From NCBI RefSeq assembly GCF_002197685.1, contig NZ_NBBI01000004.1, forward strand, positions 124,001 to 188,000: 64,000 nucleotides of DNA. Direction: 5' to 3'. The notes beneath the pieces are model-generated. The model ran no database searches. It saw only the letters and a program-made list of their open reading frames with translations, and was not told the DNA's origin. The DNA comes from Sphingomonas dokdonensis (lineage in GTDB: Bacteria; Pseudomonadota; Alphaproteobacteria; Sphingomonadales; Sphingomonadaceae). Each line of letters opens with the position of its first letter. The first letter of the stretch is position 1. The position numbers and the translations under genes were made by a program. Of the stretch, positions 43,087 to 56,165 are shown in pieces.

Positions 43087-43283
43087 CGCGTCTAACTCCC
43101 TTCATCCGCCCAAACGCAAAAGCGCCGGCGGGCGAAACCTCGCCGGCCAGCGTGCACCACATGGGCGCTTGTCTTCAGCGTTCAACAACGGAACGTGGCG
43201 CGGCGTGTAGCGCAAGCGAGGCCGCAGGGCAAGTCGCCGGGCGTTAACGTCTTCTACACACAATCGCGGCAAAATGGGGCGAC

Positions 43284-44894
43284 ATGGATGACTCTTCCGT
43301 TCACGAGTCTGGCGGGCGCGGAAGACGCGCCTCGCCGATCAGCCTTATCACCATGGCGGCGGTGGGGCTGTGCGTCATCGTCCTGGCTGCGGTCATTGTG
43401 GGCGTGCTGCGCAATGGCCCACAGGCGGCCGCGCCGCTGATCTGGCCGGCGATCGCCGCGCTGGTTCTCAATCTTGCGGTGATGATCGCGGGTCGCCGTC
43501 GGCACCGCCAGGTCACGCGCCAGTTGCGCGATCAACTGAATACCACCCAGGGTACGCGCCGCCAGCCCGCCCGCGATCCGCTCACCGGCTTTCTGAACCG
43601 CCGCGCGCTGGTGGAGGATGCGACGATCCTGCTGCATGATGCCGCTCAGCGCGACATGATGATGGCGGTTCTGATGATCGATCTGGATCGCTTCAAGACG
43701 ATCAACGATCTTCATGGCCACGCTGTCGGCGACGCGCTGCTCGCCCGGGTCGCTGGAGAAATCAGCAAGGAACTGCCGGCGCGTTCGCTGGCGGCCCGGC
43801 TGGGTGGTGACGAATTCGCCTGCGTGTTCCTGTTCAACCCGGCGGACTCGAAGACCGTTCAGCACGTGGCCGAACGGCTTGTCAGTCGACTCGCGCGACC
43901 AATCGACCTCGATGGCACCGCGCTTCGTATCTCTGCCTCTGTCGGTGTCGCTCGATCCGATCATGAGCCAACGTCGGTCGAGTCGCTGATCCGCGCAGCG
44001 GACATCGCAATGTATGCCGCCAAGGAAGCCGGCCGAAATCGCCTGAACTGGTTCGATCCCGCCATGGCGCGCTCGCTCCACGCCCGGAACGAACTGGAAA
44101 CGGCGTTGCGCGCGGCCATTCCGGCCGGGCAGATCGTGCCGTTCTTCGAGCAGCAGATCGACCTCAACACGGGGCAGATCGTCGGCTTCGAGGTGCTCGC
44201 GCGCTGGAACCACCCGGTACACGGTCAGATTAGCCCCGATCGCTTCATCCCCATCGCCGAGCAGACCGGGATGATCGCGGACCTTTCCACCTCGCTCATG
44301 ACCCAGGCTTTTCTGGCGGCGCGGGACTGGGATCCGAGCCTTACCATCTCGATCAACATCTCGCCGGTGCAGCTTCGGGACGCTTGGCTGCCGCAGAAGA
44401 TCATCAAGCTTCTGCTGGAAACCGGCTTTTCCGCGCATCGACTGGAAATCGAGATCACCGAACGCGCGCTGTTCGAAAATCTGCCGCTGGCGCAATCGAT
44501 CATCGGCAGCCTCAAGAACCAGGGCATCCGCATCGCGCTGGACGATTTCGGTACGGGCTATTCGAGCCTCGGGCACCTGCGCGCCCTTCCGTTCGACCGG
44601 ATCAAGATCGATCGCAGCTTCGTGCAGGCCATTGCCGAGGACCAGGACAGCGCCGCGCTCGTCGGCGCAGTCGCCAGCGTCGGCGCAAGCCTCAACCTAC
44701 CCGTCACGGCGGAAGGTATCGAGGATCTGGCCGCGGAGGCCCGCATGCGGGCGCTCGGCTGCGCACGCGGCCAAGGCTATTTGTATGGGCATCCCATCGA
44801 TGCCGCCAACACGCGACGCCTGTTGGCCGAGCGCCGCCTTCTGAATGCCAGTGGCAGCGCCACGGACGAGGCGCACCGCCGTATCGCGGGATAA
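43284..44894 (+). CDS. Diguanylate cyclase/phosphodiesterase (GGDEF-EAL) membrane protein
   Basis: This is a 536-residue c-di-GMP turnover protein. Two N-terminal TM helices (about 19-42 and 50-70) have no periplasmic sensor domain between them, and are followed by GGDEF (about 98-258) and EAL (about 275-520) domains. The active site LGGDEF is intact; no RxxD inhibitory site precedes it. In the EAL domain the signature reads EVL (FEVLARWNHP), with Glu kept; NISPVQL, EITERAL, DDFGTGYSSL, IKIDRSF and TAEGIED are also present, so phosphodiesterase activity is plausible. It is divergent from ffh. Confidence 0.95.
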   Translation: MDDSSVHESGGRGRRASPISLITMAAVGLCVIVLAAVIVGVLRNGPQAAAPLIWPAIAALVLNLAVMIAGRRRHRQVTRQLRDQLNTTQGTRRQPARDPLTGFLNRRALVEDATILLHDAAQRDMMMAVLMIDLDRFKTINDLHGHAVGDALLARVAGEISKELPARSLAARLGGDEFACVFLFNPADSKTVQHVAERLVSRLARPIDLDGTALRISASVGVARSDHEPTSVESLIRAADIAMYAAKEAGRNRLNWFDPAMARSLHARNELETALRAAIPAGQIVPFFEQQIDLNTGQIVGFEVLARWNHPVHGQISPDRFIPIAEQTGMIADLSTSLMTQAFLAARDWDPSLTISINISPVQLRDAWLPQKIIKLLLETGFSAHRLEIEITERALFENLPLAQSIIGSLKNQGIRIALDDFGTGYSSLGHLRALPFDRIKIDRSFVQAIAEDQDSAALVGAVASVGASLNLPVTAEGIEDLAAEARMRALGCARGQGYLYGHPIDAANTRRLLAERRLLNASGSATDEAHRRIAG

Positions 44895-44908
44895 GCTATC
44901 GCCCCCCG

Positions 44909-46417
44909 CTAGCTTCGCGGCGGCTGCCGGCGATAGCTGAGCGCTTCGGCGAGATGGATGCGGCCGATCTCGGCGCTTCCTGCCATATCGGCGATGGTGC
45001 GCGCCACACGCAGGATCCGCGTGTAGCCGCGCGCTGATAGGCGCATGGCCTCTGCCGCCTGCGCGAGCAGCGCACGACCTGCATCGTCTGGCGTGGCAAA
45101 CCGCTCCAACAATTCACCGTCGATCTCGGCGTTGGTGCGAATGCCATGCTCGCGGTAGCGTGTCGCCTGCACCGCGCGCACCTCCGCCACGCGCGCGGCC
45201 ACCTCGGTCGATCCCTCGCGGGGCGGCGGCAGCATCAGATCCACCGCACTCACCGCCTGCACCTCGACATGCAGGTCGATCCTGTCGAGCAGCGGCCCCG
45301 ACACTTTCGCCTGATAGTCCGCCGCGCATTTGGGCGCCCGCGCGCAGGCCAAGCCCGCGTCGCCAAGATAACCGCATCGACACGGGTTCATCGCAGCAAC
45401 CAGTTGCACGCGGGCGGGATAGGTGACGTGCGCGTTGGCGCGCGCGACGCTGACCGTGCCCGATTCGAGCGGCTGCCGTAGCGAGTCGAGCACGGCCCGC
45501 TGGAACTCGGGCAGTTCGTCGAGAAACAGGACGCCAAGGTGCGCCATGCTCACCTCTCCCGGCTTCACCTTTAGCCCACCGCCCGTCAGCGCCGCCATGG
45601 AGGCGGAATGATGGGGAGCACGAAAGGGCCGCGTGCGCGTCAGCCGCCCGCCCTCCAGCATGCCGGCGACCGATTGCACCATGGACACTTCCAGTGCCTC
45701 CCCAGCATCAAGCGGCGGCAGAATGCCTGGCAAGCACGACGCCATCAGCGATTTGCCGCTGCCGGGCGGACCGACCATCAGCAGATTGTGATTGCCCGCC
45801 GCCGCGATTTCTAGCGCGCGCTTCGCCGTTTCCTGCCCTCGCACCTGGCGCAGGTCGGGGCCGGTGCCGGTCGCCTCCACTGCACCGGCCCCGGGCGCTG
45901 GCAACAATCCGTGCCCCTTCAGATGATTGATCAACGACAGGAGGTCGGGGGCGGCCACCACGTCGATCGAGCCGCTCCATGCAGCCTCCGCACCCTGCGC
46001 CGCCGGGCAAATCAGCCCCTTGCCGATCTCGGCCGCATGCAGCGCCGCCAGCAGAACACCGGGCGACGGCGCAATCCGCCCGTCCAACGTCAATTCGCCG
46101 ACAATGACATATTCGGACAAAGTCTCGGCATCTACGACGCCCATCGCAGCGAGCAGCCCCAGTGCGATCGGCAGGTCGAAATGCGACCCCTCCTTCGGCA
46201 GATCGGCAGGCGACAGGTTCACCGCAATCCGCTTGGGCGGCAGCGCGAGGCCCATGGCGGCAATCGCACCGCGCACTCGCTCGCGGCTTTCGCCCACCGC
46301 CTTGTCCGCGAGGCCAACCAGATTGAAGGCCGGAAGGCCCGCGATCAGCTGCACCTGCACCTCAACGGCGCGCGCCTCCAGCCCCAGATATGCCACCGTT
46401 GCGACGATCGCCGCCAT
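44909..46417 (-). CDS. YifB family Mg chelatase-like AAA ATPase (ComM)
   Basis: This is a 502-residue AAA+ ATPase of the YifB/ComM group. It has a ChlI-like N-terminal Lon-type fold (about 1-170), Walker A GPPGSGKS, Walker B VLFLDELPEF and a C-terminal Mg-chelatase helical domain. ComM in Vibrio and Haemophilus is a branch-migration helicase for transformation recombination. Cysteines in NPCRCGYLGD and ARAPKC suggest a zinc site. It is divergent from rpmH. Confidence 0.95.
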   Translation of the reverse strand: MAAIVATVAYLGLEARAVEVQVQLIAGLPAFNLVGLADKAVGESRERVRGAIAAMGLALPPKRIAVNLSPADLPKEGSHFDLPIALGLLAAMGVVDAETLSEYVIVGELTLDGRIAPSPGVLLAALHAAEIGKGLICPAAQGAEAAWSGSIDVVAAPDLLSLINHLKGHGLLPAPGAGAVEATGTGPDLRQVRGQETAKRALEIAAAGNHNLLMVGPPGSGKSLMASCLPGILPPLDAGEALEVSMVQSVAGMLEGGRLTRTRPFRAPHHSASMAALTGGGLKVKPGEVSMAHLGVLFLDELPEFQRAVLDSLRQPLESGTVSVARANAHVTYPARVQLVAAMNPCRCGYLGDAGLACARAPKCAADYQAKVSGPLLDRIDLHVEVQAVSAVDLMLPPPREGSTEVAARVAEVRAVQATRYREHGIRTNAEIDGELLERFATPDDAGRALLAQAAEAMRLSARGYTRILRVARTIADMAGSAEIGRIHLAEALSYRRQPPRS

Positions 46418-46556
46418 GCACGTCCCCTCGCTTCCCCGCTTGCGCTCATACCGCCTTTGCCGCCGCTGCGAAGCACTCTATATGCGGCGGTTGCAAAGGG
46501 GTGCCGCGCCCCTCGTCGCAGGTGCAGCGACGCATGCTGACGGGGCACCTCTCGCG

Positions 46557-46585
46557 TTGACTTGCTTCGTGCCTTCGCCTATGCG
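46557..46585 (+). promoter_or_regulatory. Sigma-70-type promoter of the rpmH operon
   Basis: TTGACT (46557-46562) and TATGCG (46580-46585) are separated by 17 bases, 60-88 bp upstream of rpmH. This is the best -35/-10 pair seen in the window. Confidence 0.6.
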
Positions 46586-46597
46586 GCGCAGCATTCG

Positions 46598-46625
46598 GGC
46601 CGTCCCTCGTGGCGGCCTTTATTTT
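46598..46625 (+). promoter_or_regulatory. Leader hairpin plus T-run upstream of rpmH
   Basis: A 5-bp stem GGCCG / CGGCC with a 10-base loop is followed by TTTATTTTT, resembling a weak intrinsic terminator between promoter and rpmH start. It could be an attenuator. Confidence 0.5.
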
Positions 46626-46644
46626 TCAGATTTGGGAATGAACC

Positions 46645-46779
46645 ATGAAGCGGACCTTTCAGCCGAGCAACCTGGTGCGGGCACGCCGTCACGGCTTCCG
46701 TGCACGGATGGCGACGGTCGGCGGTCGCGCCGTGATCCGCGCCCGTCGCGCTCGCGGCCGCAAGAAGCTGTCGGCCTAA
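46645..46779 (+). CDS. rpmH: 50S ribosomal protein L34
   Basis: This is a 44-residue protein reading [20 protein letters not shown] and continuing with the L34 signature ([22 protein letters not shown]). It starts at ATG 46645. It is followed 35 bp later by rnpA, the universal rpmH-rnpA pair. Confidence 0.98.
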   Translation: MKRTFQPSNLVRARRHGFRARMATVGGRAVIRARRARGRKKLSA

Positions 46780-46814
46780 CCGGCTCACCCGGAAAGACGG
46801 GTAAAGGGTTGATC

Positions 46815-47135
46815 ATGCTGACGCGCCGCCGGGATTTCCTGGCGGCGAACGCCGGACGGCGCGCGCCCATGCCGGGCTTCGTCCTTTTGGTCCGCCCGCG
46901 CGAAGACGGCGATGCGACGATGCGCATCGGCTACACCGTCACCAAGAAGATCGGCAACGCCGTGGTGCGTAACCGGATGAAGCGCCGGTTGCGCACTTTG
47001 GCGCGTGAGCTATTGCCGGCGCACGGCATCGCCGGGGCCGACCACGTCCTGATCGGTCGCATGGGCGGCATCGAACGCGATTATGCCAACTTGAAGGCAG
47101 AGCTTGGCAAGGCGCTGCGCAAGGTGACGCGATGA
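46815..47135 (+). CDS. rnpA: Ribonuclease P protein component
   Basis: This is the protein subunit of RNase P, which matures tRNA 5' ends with the RnpB RNA. The 106-residue protein opens MLTRRRDFLAANAGRRA and contains the RNR signature region RIGYTVTKKIGNAVVRNRMKRRLR. ATG 46815 is the natural start; the longer frame upstream is antisense yifB and rpmH. Its end overlaps yidD by 4 bases. Confidence 0.97.
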   Translation: MLTRRRDFLAANAGRRAPMPGFVLLVRPREDGDATMRIGYTVTKKIGNAVVRNRMKRRLRTLARELLPAHGIAGADHVLIGRMGGIERDYANLKAELGKALRKVTR

Positions 47136-47344
47136 TCGCGCGATTGCTGATCCTGCTCGCTCGCGGCTGGCAGCTCGGGCCATCGCTCATCCTGCCGCCG
47201 ACCTGCCGCTATCACCCCAGCTGTTCCGCCTATGCAATCGAGGCGCTTCGCCGCTATGGAGCGGCGCGGGGTTCCTGGCTCGCTGCGAAGCGCATCGCGC
47301 GTTGCGGGCCATGGGGCGGGCACGGCTATGATCCGGTGCCATAA
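47132..47344 (+). CDS. yidD: Membrane protein insertion efficiency factor YidD
   Basis: This is a 70-residue protein with the conserved pattern PTCRYHPSCSAYAIEALRRYG and RCGPWGGHGYDPVP. YidD aids membrane protein insertion together with YidC. The start ATGA overlaps the rnpA stop and yidC follows within 15 bp. Confidence 0.97.
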   Translation: MIARLLILLARGWQLGPSLILPPTCRYHPSCSAYAIEALRRYGAARGSWLAAKRIARCGPWGGHGYDPVP

Positions 47345-47359
47345 GGGAATTGGGCGCTC

Positions 47360-49063
47360 GTGAACAAAGACAATAAGAACTTCGTGCTGTTCGCGGTGAT
47401 CGCGGCGCTGATCCTGTTCGGCTGGCCGGTGATCCAGAACCGGTTCTTCCCGACTGCCAATCCCCCGGTGACCAAGATCGAGGACGGCAAGCAGAAGGTG
47501 CTGCCCAAGCCTTCCGCTGATCCCACCGCCGACTCGCCCGCCGCTACTCGCGATCGCGCTGCCGTTCTGCGTGAGACGCCGCGGGTCCAGATCGACACGC
47601 CCACGATGCGCGGCTCGATCAACCTGCGTGGCGCCCGCATCGACGATCTGGTGCTGAAGAACTACAACGAGACGGTGGCGAAGAACTCGCCGCCTGTTCG
47701 CCTGCTCTCACCCGCCGGCGCGCCTGACGCTTATTTCGCCGGTTTCGGCTGGCGGGACGACGGCCTGGCGCCGCCGGCCGCAGATGCCGTCTGGACCGCT
47801 TCGTCGCAGTTGCTCGCGCCCGGCAAGCCCGTCACCCTCACCGCCGCCAACGCCACGGGCCAGCGTTTCGCCATCGAGCTGTCGGTCGACGATGGCTATA
47901 TGTTCAGCGTCAAGCAGACGGTGGCGAACGGTGGCGCAGGCGCCGTCCCAGTCGCCGCATACGGCCTCGTCAATCGAGCCAGTGTGTCGAAGGATCCCAG
48001 CAGCTGGACCAATCACGTCGGCCCGATGTCGGTCCACAACGACCACGCCGATTATGACGTCGACTTCAAGCACGTGGACGAAGGGGCGCAGCGCTTCTCG
48101 ACCACCGGCGGCTGGCTCGGCTTTGTTGACAAATACTGGCTGACCGCGCTGATCCCCGATCAGGCGCGTCCCTTCGACGGCCAGTTCCGCCGCGGTGCCG
48201 GCACCGCCTATCAGGCCGATTACACCAGTAACGCCCAGCTGCTGCAGCCAGGCCGCCAGGTAACGCAGACCAGCCGTTTCTTTGCCGGCGCAAAGGAAGT
48301 GCGCCTGCTCGATCACTATACCGACAAAGAAGGCGTCAACCGCTTCGACTATGCGCTGGACTGGGGCTGGTTCCGGGTCATCGAAAAGCCGATCTTCTAT
48401 TATCTCGACTGGCTGTTCCGCCAGGTGGGCAACTTCGGCGTCGCGATTATCCTCCTGACGCTGACGATCCGTCTGCTCATGTTCCCGGTCGCCCAGCGCC
48501 AGTTCCGCTCCATGGCGAACATGCGCGCCGTGCAGCCCAAGATGAAGGCCATCCAGGAGCGCTACAAGGACGACAAGCCACGCATGCAGCAGGAGATCAT
48601 GGCGCTGTACAAGGCGGAAAAGGTCAATCCGCTCGCCGGCTGCGCCCCCACCCTGCTTCAGATCCCGATCTTCTACGCGCTGTACAAGATGCTCATGCTG
48701 ACGATCGAAATGCGGCATCAGCCTTTCGTCGGCTGGATCAAGGATCTGTCCGCACCCGATCCGCTGACGCCGGTGAATCTGTTCGGTCTCCTGTCCTTCA
48801 CGCCGCCGCACTTCTTGGCGATCGGTGTGGTGCCGATCCTGCTGGGCATCAGCATGTACTTCCAGTTCAAGCTGAACCCGGCACCGATGGATGATGCGCA
48901 AAAGCAGATCTTCTCGCTGATGCCGTGGGTGCTGATGTTCGTGATGGCGCCGTTCGCAGTCGGCCTCCAGGTGTACTGGATCACCTCCAACTGCCTAACC
49001 ATCCTGCAGCAGAAGCTGCTCTACGCCCGCCATCCGGGCCTCAAGGAAGCACCCGCGAAATGA
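47360..49063 (+). CDS. yidC: Membrane protein insertase YidC
   Basis: This is a 567-residue Gram-negative-type YidC, inserting and folding inner-membrane proteins with or without Sec. An N-terminal TM helix (about 7-23) is followed by a large periplasmic domain (about 60-340) and the conserved insertase core with five helices (about 360-560: [52 protein letters not shown]). Start is GTG 47360. It overlaps yihA by 4 bases. Confidence 0.97.
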   Translation: MNKDNKNFVLFAVIAALILFGWPVIQNRFFPTANPPVTKIEDGKQKVLPKPSADPTADSPAATRDRAAVLRETPRVQIDTPTMRGSINLRGARIDDLVLKNYNETVAKNSPPVRLLSPAGAPDAYFAGFGWRDDGLAPPAADAVWTASSQLLAPGKPVTLTAANATGQRFAIELSVDDGYMFSVKQTVANGGAGAVPVAAYGLVNRASVSKDPSSWTNHVGPMSVHNDHADYDVDFKHVDEGAQRFSTTGGWLGFVDKYWLTALIPDQARPFDGQFRRGAGTAYQADYTSNAQLLQPGRQVTQTSRFFAGAKEVRLLDHYTDKEGVNRFDYALDWGWFRVIEKPIFYYLDWLFRQVGNFGVAIILLTLTIRLLMFPVAQRQFRSMANMRAVQPKMKAIQERYKDDKPRMQQEIMALYKAEKVNPLAGCAPTLLQIPIFYALYKMLMLTIEMRHQPFVGWIKDLSAPDPLTPVNLFGLLSFTPPHFLAIGVVPILLGISMYFQFKLNPAPMDDAQKQIFSLMPWVLMFVMAPFAVGLQVYWITSNCLTILQQKLLYARHPGLKEAPAK

Positions 49064-49758
49064 CCGATCCTTTCCAGCCTGCGGAGGACAACCAGCCGCA
49101 GGCTGGCGTGGACGAGCATGATCCGGTTCGCTCGCCCGAGGCGATCGAGGCCGCACGCAAGGTGTTCGCCGGCCCGATCAGCTTCCTGAAGTCCGCCCCC
49201 GCGCTCCAGTTCCTGCCCGATCCCACCGTGCCCGAAGTCGCCTTTGCCGGCCGCTCGAACGTAGGCAAATCGTCGCTGATCAATGCGCTAACCGGTCGCA
49301 AGGCGTTGGCGCGTACCTCGGTCACGCCCGGCCGCACACAGGAGCTGAACTTCTTCGACGTCGGCGAGCCCATGCTCTTCCGCCTCGTCGACATGCCCGG
49401 CTATGGCTTCGCCAAGGCGCCCAAGGACATGGTGAAGAAGTGGCGCTTCCTCGTGAACGACTTCCTGCGCGGGCGGCAGGTGCTGAAGCGCGCCCTGGTG
49501 CTCATCGACGCGCGTCACGGGATCAAGGACGTGGATCGCGAGATCCTCGACATGCTCGACAAGGCCGCCGTCAGCTATCGCATGGTCCTGACCAAGGCGG
49601 ACAAGATCAAGGCGACCGAGCTTCAGGACGTTACCGAGCGCACGATCGCGGAAGCACGCAAGCGCCCCGCCGCGCACCCCGACATCATCGCCACCTCATC
49701 CGAAAAGGGCATGGGCGTTGCCGAACTGCGCGCCGCGGTGATCGAGGCGATCGGCTGA
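49060..49758 (+). CDS. engB: Ribosome biogenesis GTP-binding protein YihA/YsxC (EngB)
   Basis: This essential small GTPase acts in 50S assembly. The GTPase motifs are in order: GRSNVGKSS (G1), TSVTPGRT (G2), DMPGYG (G3), TKAD (G4) and SSEKG (G5). At 232 residues it carries a Pro/Asp-rich N-terminal extension of about 40 residues relative to E. coli. The start ATGA overlaps the yidC stop. Confidence 0.96.
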   Translation: MTDPFQPAEDNQPQAGVDEHDPVRSPEAIEAARKVFAGPISFLKSAPALQFLPDPTVPEVAFAGRSNVGKSSLINALTGRKALARTSVTPGRTQELNFFDVGEPMLFRLVDMPGYGFAKAPKDMVKKWRFLVNDFLRGRQVLKRALVLIDARHGIKDVDREILDMLDKAAVSYRMVLTKADKIKATELQDVTERTIAEARKRPAAHPDIIATSSEKGMGVAELRAAVIEAIG

Positions 49759-49810
49759 GCGCCACGCAGCCTCGGTTGCACCGGGGCCAATGCGGCGATA
49801 CGCCCGCCGC

Positions 49811-50476
49811 ATGAAGCTCATCATCGGCAACAAGGCCTATTCCTCCTGGTCGCTCCGCGGCTGGCTCGCCTGCAAGCAATCGGGCCTGCCGTTCGAGGAG
49901 GTGGTCGTCCCACTCTACGACCAGGATTGGGATCGCCGTCGCGAGGGTGCCGAGTTTGCGCCCTCGTCGGGCAAGGTTCCTATCCTGTGGGACGGTGAGG
50001 CGGTCGTTTGGGACAGCCTCGCCATTGTCGAATATCTCGCAGACAAGGTAGGGCGCGATCGCTTCTGGCCGGCGGACGACGCAGCCCGGGCCATGGCCCG
50101 CTCGATGGCGGCCGAAATGCACTCGAGCTTCGTCGCTTTGCGCCGCGAACACAGCATGAATATCCGCCAGGTCTACGATCCCGTGCCCTCGTCCGAGGCG
50201 GTCGTCGCCGATCTCACTCGCCTGATGGAGTTGTGGGCGCAGGCTCGCGCGCGCTTCGGCGGCGACGGCCAGTTCCTGTTTGGCGAATTCGGGGCCGCGG
50301 ACATCATGTTCGCCCCCGTCTGCACCCGCATCATCACCTATTCGCTCCCGATCGCACGCTTCGCCGGTGCGTACATCAACGCGGTCCTCACCCACCCTTT
50401 CATGCAGGATTGGATCGCCGGCGCGCAGGAGGAAGATTGGGTGATCGAGCAATTCGAGCAGCCCGCCCGCACATGA
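49811..50476 (+). CDS. Glutathione S-transferase family protein
   Basis: This is a 221-residue GST-fold protein with the N-terminal thioredoxin-like domain (MKLIIGNKAYSSWSLRGWLA, KVPILWDGEAVVWDSLAIVEYLAD with the glutathione-binding cis-Pro in KVPIL) and an all-helical C-terminal domain. SSWSLR is characteristic of a bacterial zeta/theta-related group. The substrate is unknown. The frame from 49790 adds MRRYARR; ATG 49811 is preferred. It overlaps dapE by 4 bases. Confidence 0.92.
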   Translation: MKLIIGNKAYSSWSLRGWLACKQSGLPFEEVVVPLYDQDWDRRREGAEFAPSSGKVPILWDGEAVVWDSLAIVEYLADKVGRDRFWPADDAARAMARSMAAEMHSSFVALRREHSMNIRQVYDPVPSSEAVVADLTRLMELWAQARARFGGDGQFLFGEFGAADIMFAPVCTRIITYSLPIARFAGAYINAVLTHPFMQDWIAGAQEEDWVIEQFEQPART

Positions 50477-51597
50477 TCGATCCCGTCGCGCTCGCCATGG
50501 CGCTGCTCGCCTGTGAAAGCGTCACCCCGGCGCGCGGCCCGGTGTTCGATGCGCTCGAGGCGGCACTCGTGCCGCTTGGGTTTCACATCGATCGTTTCGT
50601 CGCTGGCGAAGCACCCGACGGGCCGGTGGAAAATTTGCTTGCCGTGCGCGGCAGCGGCGCACCGCACATCGCCTTCGCCGGCCATCTCGATGTCGTGCCG
50701 CCCGGCGACGGCTGGACCAGCGGCCCGTTCGCGCCAGAGGTCCGCGGCGACCTACTCTATGGCCGCGGCGCGGTGGACATGAAGGGCGCGATCGCCGCCT
50801 TCGTCGCCGCCGCATCACGCGTGGATGGTCCGGGCACCACCAGCCTCATCATCACCGGCGACGAAGAGGGTCCCGCGATCCACGGGACTCGTGCGTTGAT
50901 CGATCGCATGGCCGCACGCAATATCAAGCCTGATGTCTGCCTCGTGGGCGAACCCACGTCCACCGCGCGCCTGGGCGACACGATCAAGATCGGCCGTCGC
51001 GGCTCGGTCAACATCTGGATCGACGTGCCCGGTCGCCAGGGGCACGTCGCCTATCCCCACCTCGCCGACAATCCGATCACGCCCCTCGTCGCTGCGCTTT
51101 CGGAGATCGACGGGGTCGTACTCGACACCGGCACTGACTGGTTTCAGCCGTCAAACATCGAGGTGACCGACATCACCGTCGGCAATCCCGCCACCAACGT
51201 CATCCCGGCCAAGGCGAGCGCCCGCCTTTCGATCCGTTTCAATGATTTGCATCGCGGCGAAGAGCTCGGCACCCGCATCGCCGCCATCGTAAAGCGGCAC
51301 GCACCAGAGGCGACCATCCGTCCCGTCGTATCCGGCGAAGCCTTCCTGACACAGCCCGGACAGCTTTCCGCCACGCTGTGCGCCGCGATCGAGGCGCGGA
51401 CCGGTTTGGTGCCGGAGCTTTCCACCAGCGGCGGCACCTCGGACGCACGCTTCCTCGCCGCCGTTTGCCCGGTGATCGAGTTCGGCCTCATCAATGCCAC
51501 CATGCACAAGCTCGACGAAGCCGTGGCGGTCGCCGATCTGCACACCTTGACCGACATCTACGCCGACTTCCTGACCCGCAGCTTCGCACAAGCCTGA
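50473..51597 (+). CDS. dapE: Succinyl-diaminopimelate desuccinylase
   Basis: This zinc aminoacylase produces LL-diaminopimelate for lysine and peptidoglycan. M20 metal motifs are GHLDVVPPG, YGRGAVDMKG, GDEEGPAI and the final NATMHKLDEAV. The 374-residue length is normal. The frame upstream of ATG 50473 lies in the GST gene and is not used. A strong bidirectional terminator follows. Confidence 0.96.
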   Translation: MIDPVALAMALLACESVTPARGPVFDALEAALVPLGFHIDRFVAGEAPDGPVENLLAVRGSGAPHIAFAGHLDVVPPGDGWTSGPFAPEVRGDLLYGRGAVDMKGAIAAFVAAASRVDGPGTTSLIITGDEEGPAIHGTRALIDRMAARNIKPDVCLVGEPTSTARLGDTIKIGRRGSVNIWIDVPGRQGHVAYPHLADNPITPLVAALSEIDGVVLDTGTDWFQPSNIEVTDITVGNPATNVIPAKASARLSIRFNDLHRGEELGTRIAAIVKRHAPEATIRPVVSGEAFLTQPGQLSATLCAAIEARTGLVPELSTSGGTSDARFLAAVCPVIEFGLINATMHKLDEAVAVADLHTLTDIYADFLTRSFAQA

Positions 51598-51679
51598 CGC
51601 CGCGCGAGACGCAGCCAGTCAAGAGAAGAGCGGCAAAAGCTCGGCAGCAGCTGAGCTGCTTGTTCAACTTAGCACACTA

Positions 51680-51716
51680 AAAAAGCGCGCCCGCTACTTG
51701 AGCGAACGCGCTTTTT
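51680..51716. terminator. Bidirectional terminator
   Basis: AAAAAGCGCG and CGCGCTTTTT form a 10-bp perfect stem with an inner GCT/AGC pair. It lies between convergent dapE and atpC and reads as a terminator both ways. Confidence 0.88.
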
Positions 51717-51737
51717 CACCGGAACTGGCGCCTTGGA

Positions 51738-51989
51738 TCAGCTGGCGTGTTCGGCCAGCACCGTCAGCCCCTTGGCGTTCACCTCGGCAAAACCGCCGCG
51801 GATCGCAATCGTCTCTGGTACAGCGCCCTGCGTGCGCTGTACCAGCAGATCGCCATCACGGATCGTCGACATCAGCGGCGCATGCCCTTCCAGCACCCCG
51901 AAGTCGCCTTCGGTGCCGGGAACGGTCACCATGTACACGCTCTCGCTACGGACAAGACGCTCAGGCGTGACGAGTTCGAAATGCAGCAT
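51738..51989 (-). CDS. atpC: F-type ATPase epsilon subunit (short form)
   Basis: This is the F1 central-stalk subunit. The 83-residue protein keeps the N-terminal beta sandwich ([34 protein letters not shown]) but lacks the usual C-terminal helical pair (full-length proteins are about 130-140). That loss is known in several alphaproteobacteria and removes the standard inhibitory element. It is last in the atpHAGDC operon, 121 bp downstream of atpD. Confidence 0.95.
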   Translation of the reverse strand: MLHFELVTPERLVRSESVYMVTVPGTEGDFGVLEGHAPLMSTIRDGDLLVQRTQGAVPETIAIRGGFAEVNAKGLTVLAEHAS

Positions 51990-52110
51990 GACAATACCTT
52001 ATCTCCCTCTCCCCTCCGGGAAGAAGGTTGGAAAGAGGAGCAGTGAGAAGCGGCTCGTACAATCCCTGTCCCCTGCCCTCTCCCCCGAAGAGGAGAGGGT
52101 GCAGAAAGGC
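51990..52110 (-). repeat. Hairpin-forming spacer between atpD and atpC
   Basis: A 121-bp purine/pyrimidine-biased spacer (CTCCCTCTCCCC... and CCCTCTCCCCCGAAGAGGAG runs) contains the perfect 8-bp stem CCCTCTCC / GGAGAGGG at 52076-52099. Its style is like the atpG-atpA spacer. No coding potential is evident. Confidence 0.6.
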
Positions 52111-54491
<2,381 letters not shown>

Positions 54492-54632
54492 GATGGTCCT
54501 TCAGTCTCCCCGTCCCTTCTGTTGGGGAGCGGGTCCGGGAGAGGGGCAGCCGCAGGCTGTTGTGCCCTGCCCTTCTCCCGACTTCGCTACGCTCGTCCGC
54601 TCTCTTCTCTGTCGGGAGAAGAGCGCGAAGTC
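54492..54632 (-). repeat. Structured spacer between atpA and atpG
   Basis: A 141-bp gap holds at least two inverted repeats: CTCCCC / GGGGAG (54506-54529) and an 11-bp perfect pair CTTCTCCCGAC / GTCGGGAGAAG (54572-54621) around a 28-base loop. The sequence style is like the atpD-atpC spacer. No gene is evident. Confidence 0.65.

Positions 54633-56165
<1,533 letters not shown>

Noticed and set aside
41542..43095. Plus-strand frame antisense to ffh
   Set aside because: ffh is complete and has all GTPase motifs.
46418..46644. DnaA boxes or a replication origin near rpmH-rnpA
   Set aside because: dnaA is not adjacent and no cluster of TTATCCACA-like sites is present.
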